A DNA stretch of 24,078 nucleotides from DATDCV01 sp036524155 (GTDB taxonomy: Bacteria > Verrucomicrobiota > Verrucomicrobiia > Limisphaerales > UBA8199): positions 1-24,078 of the forward strand of contig DATDCV010000606.1 in assembly GCA_036524155.1 (NCBI GenBank), given 5' to 3'. Positions 7,169 to 14,860 of the stretch are shown piece by piece. The notes under the pieces are model-generated. The model was not told the DNA's origin. It searched no databases and saw only the letters and a program-made list of their open reading frames with translations. Position 1 is the stretch's first letter. Each line of letters begins with the position of its first letter. A program made the position numbers and the translations under genes.

Positions 7169-8191
7169 ATGGTGAACCGCTGGATAGGAGTGGTCCTCGT
7201 GCTCTCGTTCTGCTGGACTTTGCAGACCTTGGGACAGCCGTCCGAAGCCGACCGCAAACTGTTTAAGGAAACTCAGGCCAGGGCGAACAAGGGAGATGCG
7301 GCTGCGCAACTGGCGCTGGGGAATTTGTATTTTGCCGGGACCGGCGTGTCTCGCGATCTGAAGAAAGGCGCGAAGTGGCACCGCAAAGCGGCGGAGCAAG
7401 GCCTGGCCGAGGCGCAACACCAACTGGGACTGGATTACACGGGAGGTGATGGGGTCAAGATGAACAAAGCGGAGGGCGCAAGGTGGTTCCGCCGGGCGGC
7501 GGAGCAGAACCTGGTGGAAGCCCAGGTGGACTTCGGCCTGTGCTGCGTTCGGGGCGATGGGGTGGCGGCCAATGGAGTGGAGGGGGTGGAATGGTTTCGC
7601 AAGGCTGCGGCGCGGGGGTCTGGGGATGCCGAGTACCAAGTTGGCAAGTGTTACCTGGAAGGCGCCGGTGTGTCGAAGGACATTGACCAGGCGCTAATGT
7701 GGATTCGCCACGCGGCGGAGCGAGGGTTCCCGCCGGCGCAAAACGAGCTCGGGGTATGCTACGAAAAAGGCATCGGTGTAACCAAAGATCCGCTCCAAGC
7801 CTATAAGTGGTTTGCGCTGGCGGCAGCTCGGGACGATGCTCATGCTGTCGATATCCGTGTCAGTCTCGCCAAGATGGAGGCCTTGTTGAGTAAAGAACAG
7901 GTTGCAGAGGCCCAACGGCTCGCGCGCGAGTTCAAACCGGCTAATACGCCGATGCCCGGTGTCCCGGCGGATCCCCTTCGAACCGGCGCGGTAACCGTCA
8001 ACGCCGAGGATGAGCACAGCGAAATCTTCGTAGACGGCGCTTTGGTGGGAACCTCGCCCGCCAAACTGAAGCTCAAGGAAGGGCCCCATGTCGTTGTGGT
8101 CAAGAGAGCCGGTTTCAAGGATTACCGAAAAGAAATCACCGTTTCGGCCGGGTCGGACCTGAACTTGCGGGTCTCGCTCATAAAAGAGTAG
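7169..8191 (+). CDS. secreted Sel1-repeat protein with C-terminal PEGA domain
   Basis: The 340-residue protein starts with a signal peptide (MVNRWIGVVLVLSFCWTLQT...). Residues about 40-235 hold five Sel1-like TPR units of the form GDAAAQLALGNLYFAGTGVS...A.KWHRKAAEQG. A PEGA-type beta-sandwich domain follows at the C-terminus (IFVDGALVGTSPAKLKLKEG, then HVVVVKRAGFKDY). Sel1 repeats mediate protein-protein contacts, and PEGA domains are usually surface or envelope modules, so an extracytoplasmic scaffold is likely. ATG 7169 is chosen over an in-frame ATG at 7088 because the signal peptide begins there and the upstream codons overlap a hairpin element. No partner can be inferred from the neighbours, which are divergent (amj) and convergent (protease). 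Confidence 0.9.
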   Translation: MVNRWIGVVLVLSFCWTLQTLGQPSEADRKLFKETQARANKGDAAAQLALGNLYFAGTGVSRDLKKGAKWHRKAAEQGLAEAQHQLGLDYTGGDGVKMNKAEGARWFRRAAEQNLVEAQVDFGLCCVRGDGVAANGVEGVEWFRKAAARGSGDAEYQVGKCYLEGAGVSKDIDQALMWIRHAAERGFPPAQNELGVCYEKGIGVTKDPLQAYKWFALAAARDDAHAVDIRVSLAKMEALLSKEQVAEAQRLAREFKPANTPMPGVPADPLRTGAVTVNAEDEHSEIFVDGALVGTSPAKLKLKEGPHVVVVKRAGFKDYRKEITVSAGSDLNLRVSLIKE

Positions 8192-8267
8192 GGCGGCGTT
8201 TGGCGCGCGATTCCGGTTTGCGCGGCGTTACGCCGGGCACTGATACCCGAGCCAAAGAGATGGAGAC

Positions 8268-8287
8268 AGGCAAGATGCCTGGCCTGC
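8268..8287. repeat. short hairpin repeat, family D copy 1
   Basis: AGGCA-AGA-TGCCT is followed by GGCCTGC, a 20-nt unit with a 5-bp stem and 3-nt loop. It sits between the convergent Sel1 and protease genes. It matches the unit at 19279-19298 at 17 of 20 positions, and two of the three changes (A/G and T/C in the stem) preserve pairing. Confidence 0.5.
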
Positions 8288-8295
8288 GGGATTAG

Positions 8296-10812
8296 CTAAG
8301 GTGTAGAGACGGCGCGGTAGAATCGGTTCGGAAGCGAGCCGGGGTTAGCCAGAGTGAAGGTAAACGGGGAGGCGTTGGTCTGGACGGGCGCCCAATGGAC
8401 AAGGTCAGTCGAGGTCTGGACAGCGTATCGCGAGCCGGTTGTGCCGGTCACGGTGAACTTGAACTGTGCGCCGGCAAGCGTCACGCCGCTGAGTGTGGGT
8501 GGGGCGGCGGATCCCGCGCAGCACTTGTAACCGCTGGCGATGGAAACCGTATCCACATACCAGCCGGTGCCGCCTGTGTCCATGTCGCTGGCAAGCCGCC
8601 AACTCAATTGAACATTCTGTCCAGCGGCGCCTGGCGGGAGAACGGCCGTGGTGGTTATGAAGCCGCCGGAGTTGCCACTCCAAGCCTGCCTGCCCGCGAT
8701 GGGACTGTTGAAACCCGTCGCGATAGTAGTGTCATATCCGCCTGCGAGGAACCAGCCGCCCGCTGCCTGAATGTCAGTGAACGCCCCGCCGCCGATCGAG
8801 ATCTCCAACACGCAACCGTCGAAATCGAGTTCCGTGTCATAATTATGACGGAACGAAAGTTGCGCGTTTTGACTCGTGACGGGGAATACGGGAGAAAAGA
8901 GCCGCCGGTCGCTGATATTCGGGGGTTCATTGCAGTAAATAGCATTGGGTTGCGTATCAGCGGTGCCGCTTATTACAATCCAGGTAGCCGGCGACGATTC
9001 CGTCCACCCGGCGGGAAGCGTGTAGATAGCGGTGGTGTCGAAATTTTCCGCCAACCCTATCGTGAGCTGGCCCAGCAGGAGGCTGAAACTCGTGCAGTAA
9101 TTGCTGGCGCCGTCCTGAACTGAAAGAATGGGGGTGATAGTGTCGCCGCAATTTCCGCTCGCGGTGAAAGAGAACTGGCGGGACACCGGCGTGCCATTTA
9201 CGGCGAGCGGCCCGTAGACCTGGGGTGCGCTGGGAGCGACCACGCCCGAGCCCGACTGCAAAGTGGCGATGGCATTGGCGGCAGCCAGTGTGCCAACGTT
9301 CTTGAGGGTGACGTTGACGGTTACGGTCTCACCGGGATCGACGACACCGTTAGCTGGAGTACATCCCTCCGAACCCAGGGAGACGCCCGTTGTGGTGATG
9401 GCCACGTGCGGTGTAGGGTAGGCGCCGGTGGTGGTCATAATCCCGGTGTTACAGGGATCCAACCAGTCGAGGAGACGTTCGATGGAGGAATTGCCCGAGG
9501 CCCACGCGAGCGAGAATTTGCCGTAGCAATCCCAGAGGGAGGTTGGGTCGGCGCCGCAATAGGAGGCGCCGCCCGACAGCGTGCCGACGAGCCTATGGGT
9601 CGAGGTATCCCAAATGCCGGAGCCGGAGGACCCGCCCTCGGTGACTCCCTGGCTGCCCCACGGCACACGCCAATGAGTGCCGGTGCTTGTGCCACCGCTG
9701 CCGATGCAGTTGTCGGTCGTCGTTGGGTTGCCGCTGGAAAAGCTAATACATTTGCCTTCGGCCGCCGGATGATGAATCCCAACAACGCTGTTCGTGGCGA
9801 TTCCCCGGCGGTCCCAGCCGGCGTAATAAACGGCGTAGGCGGAGTTCGGGTTCCTGGTCAGCTCGATCAGGCAGAAGTCGACGTCGGCCTTTGCGGCGCG
9901 GAAGCTGGAGCCGCTGGTGGTCTGACTCCACGAGGTGAGAGAGGGCAGGCCGAGCCCATGGAGCCCGCAGTTGACCGACTGATAGTTCCAATACGCGACC
10001 ACGGACGCGGCATTCACGGCACTGATTTCACAGTGATTAGCGGTGAGCAGGAAAGGCCGGAAATCCCCGGCGGCATCCATGATGAGCGTGCCGGAGCAGA
10101 ACCCAATGCCGCCGATGCTGATGAGAGCGACGCTGCGGATTTCATTGGTCCAGGGAGCGGCGACAGGACAAACCACATCGATCTCGCAGGTGTCGCCCTT
10201 GGGAACGGACAGGTCCTTTTGCTGTTTGAACAGATCGCGATAACCAGTGCCCACCTGGCCCAGGACCAGCGTGGGATCCTGCTGGACACCCGTGGGGACG
10301 AACAACTCCAGGACGGCAGCTTCGCCGGGGACGACGGCGGTCCAGAGCTGCCCGTGTTCGGCGTTGTGCTCCGCGGTGTAGGGCCCCTGGTAGTAGGCCG
10401 TGCTCTCCGACATCAGGTAAAGGGTCGCCCCCTCCGGGAGCCAATAGGTTGTGAACCCGACGTTCAAGTCAGTGGCGCCGGCGGAGAGAATTCGCAAGCG
10501 CCAGAGGCGCCCGTTGGGCAATTGTTCCCAGGTGCCGTGAGTGGCAGGCGACACGTTGACCTTTCTGGGCACGGCGAATCGAAGCGGGCCCGGACGCGTT
10601 TCCGCTGCGTCGGCCTTTAGTTCCGCCTTAAGGTCGGTGGCCGGCAGGACCAGTTGCTGGACGGCCGCCAAGGGGCCTGCCTGCTGGGCGCTTGCCGGGG
10701 CAGTGCCCTGGTGCGCGGCGACGCGCCCGCAGAGCATAAGCGAAAGCAAAACGGGCAGCGCGCTGGAGTAAACGTATTGGGAGAACCGAGGCAGGGAGTC
10801 AGAGCTTTTCAT
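8296..10812 (-). CDS. secreted lysyl-endopeptidase-like serine protease, multidomain
   Basis: The 838-residue protein has a signal peptide (about 1-33), a propeptide-like region to about 200, and a trypsin-fold domain (about 207-455) closely resembling Achromobacter protease I. The triad is His260 (LLTANHC), Asp312 (KADVDFCLIEL) and Ser396 (TEGGSSGSG). Cysteines in CEIDVVCP (209, 215), FCSG (239) and NHC (261) match the family's disulfides. Asp428 in LWDCYGKF aligns with the Asp225 that gives lysine specificity in that enzyme, so cleavage after lysine is predicted. A CARDB-like domain follows (about 470-580), then a jelly-roll/MAM-like domain (about 588-765). The C-terminal module ends YAVQTSTDLVHW...NRFYRAV (about 773-835) and is typical of verrucomicrobial exported proteins. 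The start is the ATG before the signal peptide. It is monocistronic, divergent from the carbonic-anhydrase-like gene. Confidence 0.93.
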   Translation of the reverse strand: MKSSDSLPRFSQYVYSSALPVLLSLMLCGRVAAHQGTAPASAQQAGPLAAVQQLVLPATDLKAELKADAAETRPGPLRFAVPRKVNVSPATHGTWEQLPNGRLWRLRILSAGATDLNVGFTTYWLPEGATLYLMSESTAYYQGPYTAEHNAEHGQLWTAVVPGEAAVLELFVPTGVQQDPTLVLGQVGTGYRDLFKQQKDLSVPKGDTCEIDVVCPVAAPWTNEIRSVALISIGGIGFCSGTLIMDAAGDFRPFLLTANHCEISAVNAASVVAYWNYQSVNCGLHGLGLPSLTSWSQTTSGSSFRAAKADVDFCLIELTRNPNSAYAVYYAGWDRRGIATNSVVGIHHPAAEGKCISFSSGNPTTTDNCIGSGGTSTGTHWRVPWGSQGVTEGGSSGSGIWDTSTHRLVGTLSGGASYCGADPTSLWDCYGKFSLAWASGNSSIERLLDWLDPCNTGIMTTTGAYPTPHVAITTTGVSLGSEGCTPANGVVDPGETVTVNVTLKNVGTLAAANAIATLQSGSGVVAPSAPQVYGPLAVNGTPVSRQFSFTASGNCGDTITPILSVQDGASNYCTSFSLLLGQLTIGLAENFDTTAIYTLPAGWTESSPATWIVISGTADTQPNAIYCNEPPNISDRRLFSPVFPVTSQNAQLSFRHNYDTELDFDGCVLEISIGGGAFTDIQAAGGWFLAGGYDTTIATGFNSPIAGRQAWSGNSGGFITTTAVLPPGAAGQNVQLSWRLASDMDTGGTGWYVDTVSIASGYKCCAGSAAPPTLSGVTLAGAQFKFTVTGTTGSRYAVQTSTDLVHWAPVQTNASPFTFTLANPGSLPNRFYRAVSTP

Positions 10813-11017
10813 CGAATTCCGGCGGAGTATGTGGCAAGCACGGGTGGTGTCAAGATTGCCGGCAAAGTAAGTCTGGTTCCACGCAAAATCAAGTGGCGTG
10901 CCCGTTTCCGCTTTGGCTTTCTTCCGGGAGTCGGGTTATTGTCTGAGGCCCCCTGCGAGACGCGCCGATGCGCGAGGAGTGGGGCGATGGCGAACCCGGC
11001 GTGACTGGAGAGGCGAC

Positions 11018-11548
11018 ATGAACGATCTCGAGAAACAGATCGATAGTTTTCTGAGCAAGAATCCCACGATTGGGAAGGGCGTTTACATTGCGCGTGGCGC
11101 GGTGGTGCTTGGGGATGTGATGCTGGGAGACTATTCGAGCGTTTGGCCCAACGCGGTCCTGCGAGGGGACATCAACCGGATCGTGATCGGGCACCATAGT
11201 AACATCCAGGACACGGCGGTGCTCCACCTTGCCGACGAACACGAGTGCGTGGTCGGCAATTACACCACGGTCGGCCACGGCGCGGTGGTGCACGCGTGCC
11301 GGGTGGGCGATGAAGTGCTGGTTGGCATGCGCTCGACGATCCTCGACGGGGCTGAGATTGGGGACCAGTGCATCGTTGGCGCGGCCTCTCTGGTAACCCA
11401 GGGAATGCAGGTTCCGCCAGGGTCCCTCGTTTGGGGCGTGCCGGCGACGATCGTTCGGGCACTTACGACCGAAGAGCGCCAGGAAATCAGAGCATTCGCC
11501 GAGAAGTACGTTCAGCTCGCGGCGCACTACTTGCGGCGTTCCGAATAG
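11018..11548 (+). CDS. gamma-carbonic-anhydrase-like hexapeptide-repeat protein
   Basis: The protein is 176 residues with a left-handed beta-helix built from hexapeptide repeats (for example AVVLGDVMLGDYSSV, VGDEVLVGMRSTILDGAEIG). The three zinc-binding histidines of gamma carbonic anhydrases are present with the right spacing: His70 (AVLH), His87 (TVGH) and His92 (VVHAC). Arg49/Asp51 (LRGDI) and Gln64-Asp65 (NIQD) match the usual conserved positions. A C-terminal helix (TTEERQEIRAFAEKYVQLAAHYLR) completes the fold. The family also includes PaaY/YrdA-type proteins, and not all members show carbonic anhydrase activity, so catalysis is probable but not certain. The ATG at 11018 is preferred over an in-frame start at 10898 because a GGAGAGG ribosome-binding site (11007-11013) lies just before it and homology begins there. 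Confidence 0.93.
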   Translation: MNDLEKQIDSFLSKNPTIGKGVYIARGAVVLGDVMLGDYSSVWPNAVLRGDINRIVIGHHSNIQDTAVLHLADEHECVVGNYTTVGHGAVVHACRVGDEVLVGMRSTILDGAEIGDQCIVGAASLVTQGMQVPPGSLVWGVPATIVRALTTEERQEIRAFAEKYVQLAAHYLRRSE

Positions 11549-11630
11549 CGCGGGCATCGCGCTGGTCCGCTGGGATTATTCGAAAGAAACCCGGCACGGA
11601 TGGCTGCCAGGCCGCGAACGAACAGCCCGC

Positions 11631-12872
11631 TTAATGCCAACGCTTCAAGACCAGGCTGGCATTCACTCCGCCGAAACCAAAGGAGTTGGACAGGGCGAGA
11701 TCCAGGCGGGCGGACTGGGGTTGAGCAACGATTGGGAATTTGCAGACCGGGTCCGGCCGGTCGAAGGAGGCTTCAGGCGGCAACCACTGTTCGCGCAACG
11801 ACATGATACACACGACGGCCTCAACGGCTCCGGCCCCGCCAAGCAAATGCCCCACGCTGGCTTTGGTGGAGCTGACTGGGAGGGTGGCGGCGTGGCCATC
11901 GGCCCACCGGCAAATCGCCAGGGCTTCCGCGCTGTCGTTTAGGGGTGTGCCGGTCCCGTGAGCGTTAACATAATCGATATCCGCAGGCGCGACGTGTGCC
12001 GATTCGCAGGCCAGTCGCATCGACGAGAGGGCGGCATCCCCTTGCGGGTGTGGTTGAGTCAGGTGATGAGTGTCAACGGTGGTGCCGTATCCAACCAGTT
12101 CAGCAAGGATTTCCGCCCCGCGGCGGCGGGCGCTTTCCAGCGTTTCGAGGGCCACAATGCCGGCTCCTTCGCCCAGGGCGAGTCCGTCCCGGGCGGCATC
12201 GAAGGGCCTGCAGGTGGTTGGGGTGAGCGCCTGGAGTGAATCGAAGCCGGCGAACACAATTTGACTGAGGGCATCATAACCGCCGGTCAGCGCGCGTTGG
12301 GCGCGGCCCCCGCGAATGAGTTCCCAGGCCTGGCCGATGGCGTTGGCGCCCGAAGCGCAGGCATTGGAAACCAACATGACGGGCCCGGTAAACCCCAAGG
12401 CCTCAGCCACCAATCGGGCCTGAGTTTGGGATTGGTAACAGAGCGCCCGCGTCGGCTGTCCGCGTTGGTGGCGCGGTTGTTCGCGCGCCTGCAGAAAGTA
12501 CTTCTCTCCCAGTTGCATGCCGCCGGCGGTTGTACCGAGCACAAACGGCACAAGCTCGGCCGAGTCCCAGCCCGCCTGCCGCCAGGCTTCGGTGCTGGCC
12601 AGCAGCAGCATCACGGCGGCGCGATCCAGCCGCGCCACTTGGCGCGGTGCCAGATTATTGGACGGCAGGGTGTCAGGCAGGTTCACTTGCGCCGCAGTTT
12701 TCACCCGTTGGCGGCTCACATCGAAAAGCGATACCGGACAGAATGCCGAACGGCCGGCCTGGAATCCCTCCGCGTTGGGTTTCCAGCCGAGGCCCAAAGC
12801 GGTCACGATACCCGCGCCCGTGATCACCACCCGGGGAGGCGCAGCGTTTCGGTTCGGAGAAGGATACAGCAT
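11631..12872 (-). CDS. FabF-type beta-ketoacyl-ACP synthase (ketosynthase)
   Basis: This 413-residue thiolase-fold condensing enzyme joins an acyl thioester to malonyl-ACP. Numbered from ATG 12872, the triad is complete: Cys172 (VSNACASGANAIG), His305 (YVNAHGTGTPLND) and His342 (SSTKASVGHLLGGAGAVEA, with Lys337). The usual C-terminus is present (SNSFGFGGVNASLVLKR). Sequence between these is more divergent than a housekeeping FabF (for example REQPRHQRGQPTRALCYQ at about 130-147), suggesting a specialised pathway. The gene follows the radical SAM gene, whose stop lies 2 nt upstream of this ATG, so they are probably co-transcribed and translationally coupled. A TTG two codons earlier, overlapping that stop, is an alternative start. 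No acyl carrier protein gene is adjacent in the window. Confidence 0.93.
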   Translation of the reverse strand: MLYPSPNRNAAPPRVVITGAGIVTALGLGWKPNAEGFQAGRSAFCPVSLFDVSRQRVKTAAQVNLPDTLPSNNLAPRQVARLDRAAVMLLLASTEAWRQAGWDSAELVPFVLGTTAGGMQLGEKYFLQAREQPRHQRGQPTRALCYQSQTQARLVAEALGFTGPVMLVSNACASGANAIGQAWELIRGGRAQRALTGGYDALSQIVFAGFDSLQALTPTTCRPFDAARDGLALGEGAGIVALETLESARRRGAEILAELVGYGTTVDTHHLTQPHPQGDAALSSMRLACESAHVAPADIDYVNAHGTGTPLNDSAEALAICRWADGHAATLPVSSTKASVGHLLGGAGAVEAVVCIMSLREQWLPPEASFDRPDPVCKFPIVAQPQSARLDLALSNSFGFGGVNASLVLKRWH

Positions 12873-12874
12873 GC

Positions 12875-14293
12875 TCAAACAGGTTTCGTGTTTCCGCCCG
12901 GCAGCCCCTGCGGCCAGAGGCGCTGGATCATGGAGAAATAGCTCCAGAGCGGTCCAGCGACCCCCCGTTTGCGGAGGCGCGCGACGAGGTTCTGGTAGGC
13001 CGGGTCAGGGTCGCCGACGATCCAATTGGGGGACTGGTGGGCAAACGCCTGCAGCCGCGCAAATACTTCCCCGGCGGTCAGCCCTGGCGCCAGGTAATAC
13101 GCGGGTTTCAGCAGATCCGTGGCGCGGCTGATCCGTCCCTCGGCCAGGGCCTGGTCGAACAGCGCAGTTCCGGGATAAATCCGCATCCCAACCACGGCCA
13201 TGATGACGGCACCGTCGAGCCGCCGTGAGTTTTCGAAACCGCGCTCGAGGGTCTCGATGGTTTCGCCCGGGCCACCTGAAATGAGAAAATGACAAAAGTC
13301 GATTCGCGCTTCACGCGCGAGGTTGCTCGAGGCCAGGATTTCCTCGAACGTGAAACCCTTGCGATATGCCGCCAGCACGTCGTCGCAGAAACTATCGGAG
13401 CCGAACTCGATGTGCGCCAAGCCCGCGCGCGCGAGCAGCTTCATCAGCTCCGGCGTGAGCCCTTGCGGCCGCAAAAAACAGCCCCACGGCAGTTTGTTGC
13501 GGCGGCGAACCAGGGCTTCACACGTTTCTGTGACATGCTGGACCGAAGAGTTGAACACGGAGTCCACGATGAAGGCGTAGCGCGCGCCTTGCCGGTTCAA
13601 CTGCTCGAACTCGTCCGCAATCAAATCCGGGGGACGCCCGCGGTGCTGCCGGCCTTCGATTATCGGGTAGGTGCAGTAGGAACAGCGGAAGGCGCAGCCC
13701 CGCTGCGTTTGCACATTGAGCATGCTGCCGGTTTGCAGGTAATGCGCGGCGTTCGACGGTGGCCGGTCCGCATCGCCCAGAAGCCCGGTAAAGGGCTGAG
13801 CGGAGGTCGGTGTGCGTGATATGTTTCCGTTCCGGCGATACACCACACCCGGGATCGAATGGAAATCCTTCCCCGTTTCCAGCGCGTCGATCAATGCCGG
13901 AAAGCTGGTTTCTCCTTCCCCGGCGATCCCGAAGTCCGCACCGGCCAAATCGAGCAGGCGCTCAGGGAAGATGCTGAAACCGCTTCCGCCGAGAATAACG
14001 GGGCACCGCAGCTCGCGGCGGATGAGCGCGACCAGCGATGGCACGTCTTCGTAATATGTCTCCTGTTTGCGGATCAGGACGTCGTCGATATTCCGCAGGG
14101 AGAGGCCGACGTAATCCGGGCGACAGTTCCGCAACGTCTCACCGAAGTGTGCGGCATCGGCAAGGCTGTCGAGCCACAGGCACTGGTGCCCGGCCTGGCG
14201 CAACGCGGCATTGAGATACGCCAGTCCCAAGGGAAAGACCGGATCAGGATGGGCACAACGATTGGCGCTGATGAGAAGAATCCGGCTGGCCAT
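12875..14293 (-). CDS. B12-binding-domain radical SAM enzyme
   Basis: The protein is 472 residues counted from ATG 14293. The N-terminal 1-150 is a cobalamin-binding-type Rossmann domain (ILLISANRCAHPDPVFPLGL, then YVGLSLRNID, CPVILGGSGFSIFP and GEGETSFPALIDAL). The radical SAM barrel follows with a CxxxCxxC cluster motif, Cys200-Cys204-Cys207 (RGCAFRCSYCTYP), and downstream FIVDSVFN, HIEFGSDS and ISGGPGETIETLE strands. I see no DxHxxG cobalamin-ligand motif, as in many members, so the cofactor would bind base-off without a protein histidine. Such enzymes methylate unactivated carbons or rearrange lipids and natural products; the substrate here is unknown. Upstream in-frame codons to 14377 are not family-like and run into the divergent promoter region. 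It forms an operon with the ketosynthase. Confidence 0.92.
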   Translation of the reverse strand: MASRILLISANRCAHPDPVFPLGLAYLNAALRQAGHQCLWLDSLADAAHFGETLRNCRPDYVGLSLRNIDDVLIRKQETYYEDVPSLVALIRRELRCPVILGGSGFSIFPERLLDLAGADFGIAGEGETSFPALIDALETGKDFHSIPGVVYRRNGNISRTPTSAQPFTGLLGDADRPPSNAAHYLQTGSMLNVQTQRGCAFRCSYCTYPIIEGRQHRGRPPDLIADEFEQLNRQGARYAFIVDSVFNSSVQHVTETCEALVRRRNKLPWGCFLRPQGLTPELMKLLARAGLAHIEFGSDSFCDDVLAAYRKGFTFEEILASSNLAREARIDFCHFLISGGPGETIETLERGFENSRRLDGAVIMAVVGMRIYPGTALFDQALAEGRISRATDLLKPAYYLAPGLTAGEVFARLQAFAHQSPNWIVGDPDPAYQNLVARLRKRGVAGPLWSYFSMIQRLWPQGLPGGNTKPV

Positions 14294-14307
14294 GACAACG
14301 TTGAGTT

Positions 14308-14337
14308 TTGCGACAATCCCGCATCGGTCAATACGAT
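14308..14337 (+). promoter_or_regulatory. possible promoter for the NYN-VWA operon
   Basis: TTGCGA (14308-14313) and TACGAT (14332-14337) are separated by 18 nt. Each matches four of six consensus positions. The pair lies in the 96-bp gap between the divergent radical SAM and NYN genes. On the opposite strand TTGGCC and TATCGT, 18 nt apart in the same gap, could serve the radical SAM operon. Both are weak matches. Confidence 0.25.
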
Positions 14338-14389
14338 AGCGGGTGCGGCGCAGTGTGGCCAATCGAAAACCGAACAAGTATGCTGCGGG

Positions 14390-14860
14390 ATGGCTTTAGT
14401 ACGGATACTGGTCGATGGTTACAGCTTGTTGCACAGTTGGCCCGAGTTGGCGCGAGGCAACGCGCGGCATTCGGCGGCGGCCCGCGAGGCACTAATCCGG
14501 GTGCTGACGAGGTACCAGGATGCGTCGGGCACCCCGATAACCATCTTTTTCGACGGTAATGGACCCAAGTTAGGCATGCCAAGTGCTGCTTTTTTGCCTG
14601 TGGAAGTGCTTTTTTCTAGTGCGGGTCAAACCGCCGATCAGATGATCGAGCGGGCTGCGTACCGCTTTCAGGCCTTTGGCGAGGTGCTGGCGGTCACTAA
14701 CGACCACGCGGAGCAGGAAACCGTGCTGAGCCTGGGCGGCCAGACATGCAGTTGCCGCAATTTTGTACAGATCGTCGAAGGCACCCTGGCGGAACTGGCC
14801 GATGACCTCAAAACCCGAAACCGGCAGGAACGGCATGCCTTCAAGCGCCGCACATCATGA
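14390..14860 (+). CDS. YacP-like NYN-domain ribonuclease
   Basis: The 156-residue cytoplasmic protein has a PIN-like NYN fold (PF05991). The acidic metal-binding positions are visible: Asp9 in RILVDGYSLLHSWPEL, Asp55 in TIFFDGNG, Asp83 in TADQMIERAAYRF and Asp105 in AVTNDHAEQETVLSLGG. Characterised YacP-like proteins (Rae1 of Bacillus subtilis) are ribosome-associated endoribonucleases. The domain set here is consistent with an RNase, but its target is unknown. ATG 14390 is chosen because the signature begins at residue 5; the long open frame further upstream is antisense to the radical SAM gene. The stop overlaps the next start as ATGA, so translation of the two is likely coupled. Confidence 0.87.
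   Translation: MALVRILVDGYSLLHSWPELARGNARHSAAAREALIRVLTRYQDASGTPITIFFDGNGPKLGMPSAAFLPVEVLFSSAGQTADQMIERAAYRFQAFGEVLAVTNDHAEQETVLSLGGQTCSCRNFVQIVEGTLAELADDLKTRNRQERHAFKRRTS

Noticed and set aside
9406..10620. 404-codon open frame on the plus strand
   Set aside because: It lies entirely antisense to the protease gene, whose domains and catalytic residues are clear. The translation is Gly/Arg/Ala-rich with no recognisable domain.
13859..14389. long upstream extension of the NYN gene
   Set aside because: The extension is antisense to the radical SAM gene and has no NYN-family similarity. The family signature starts right after ATG 14390.
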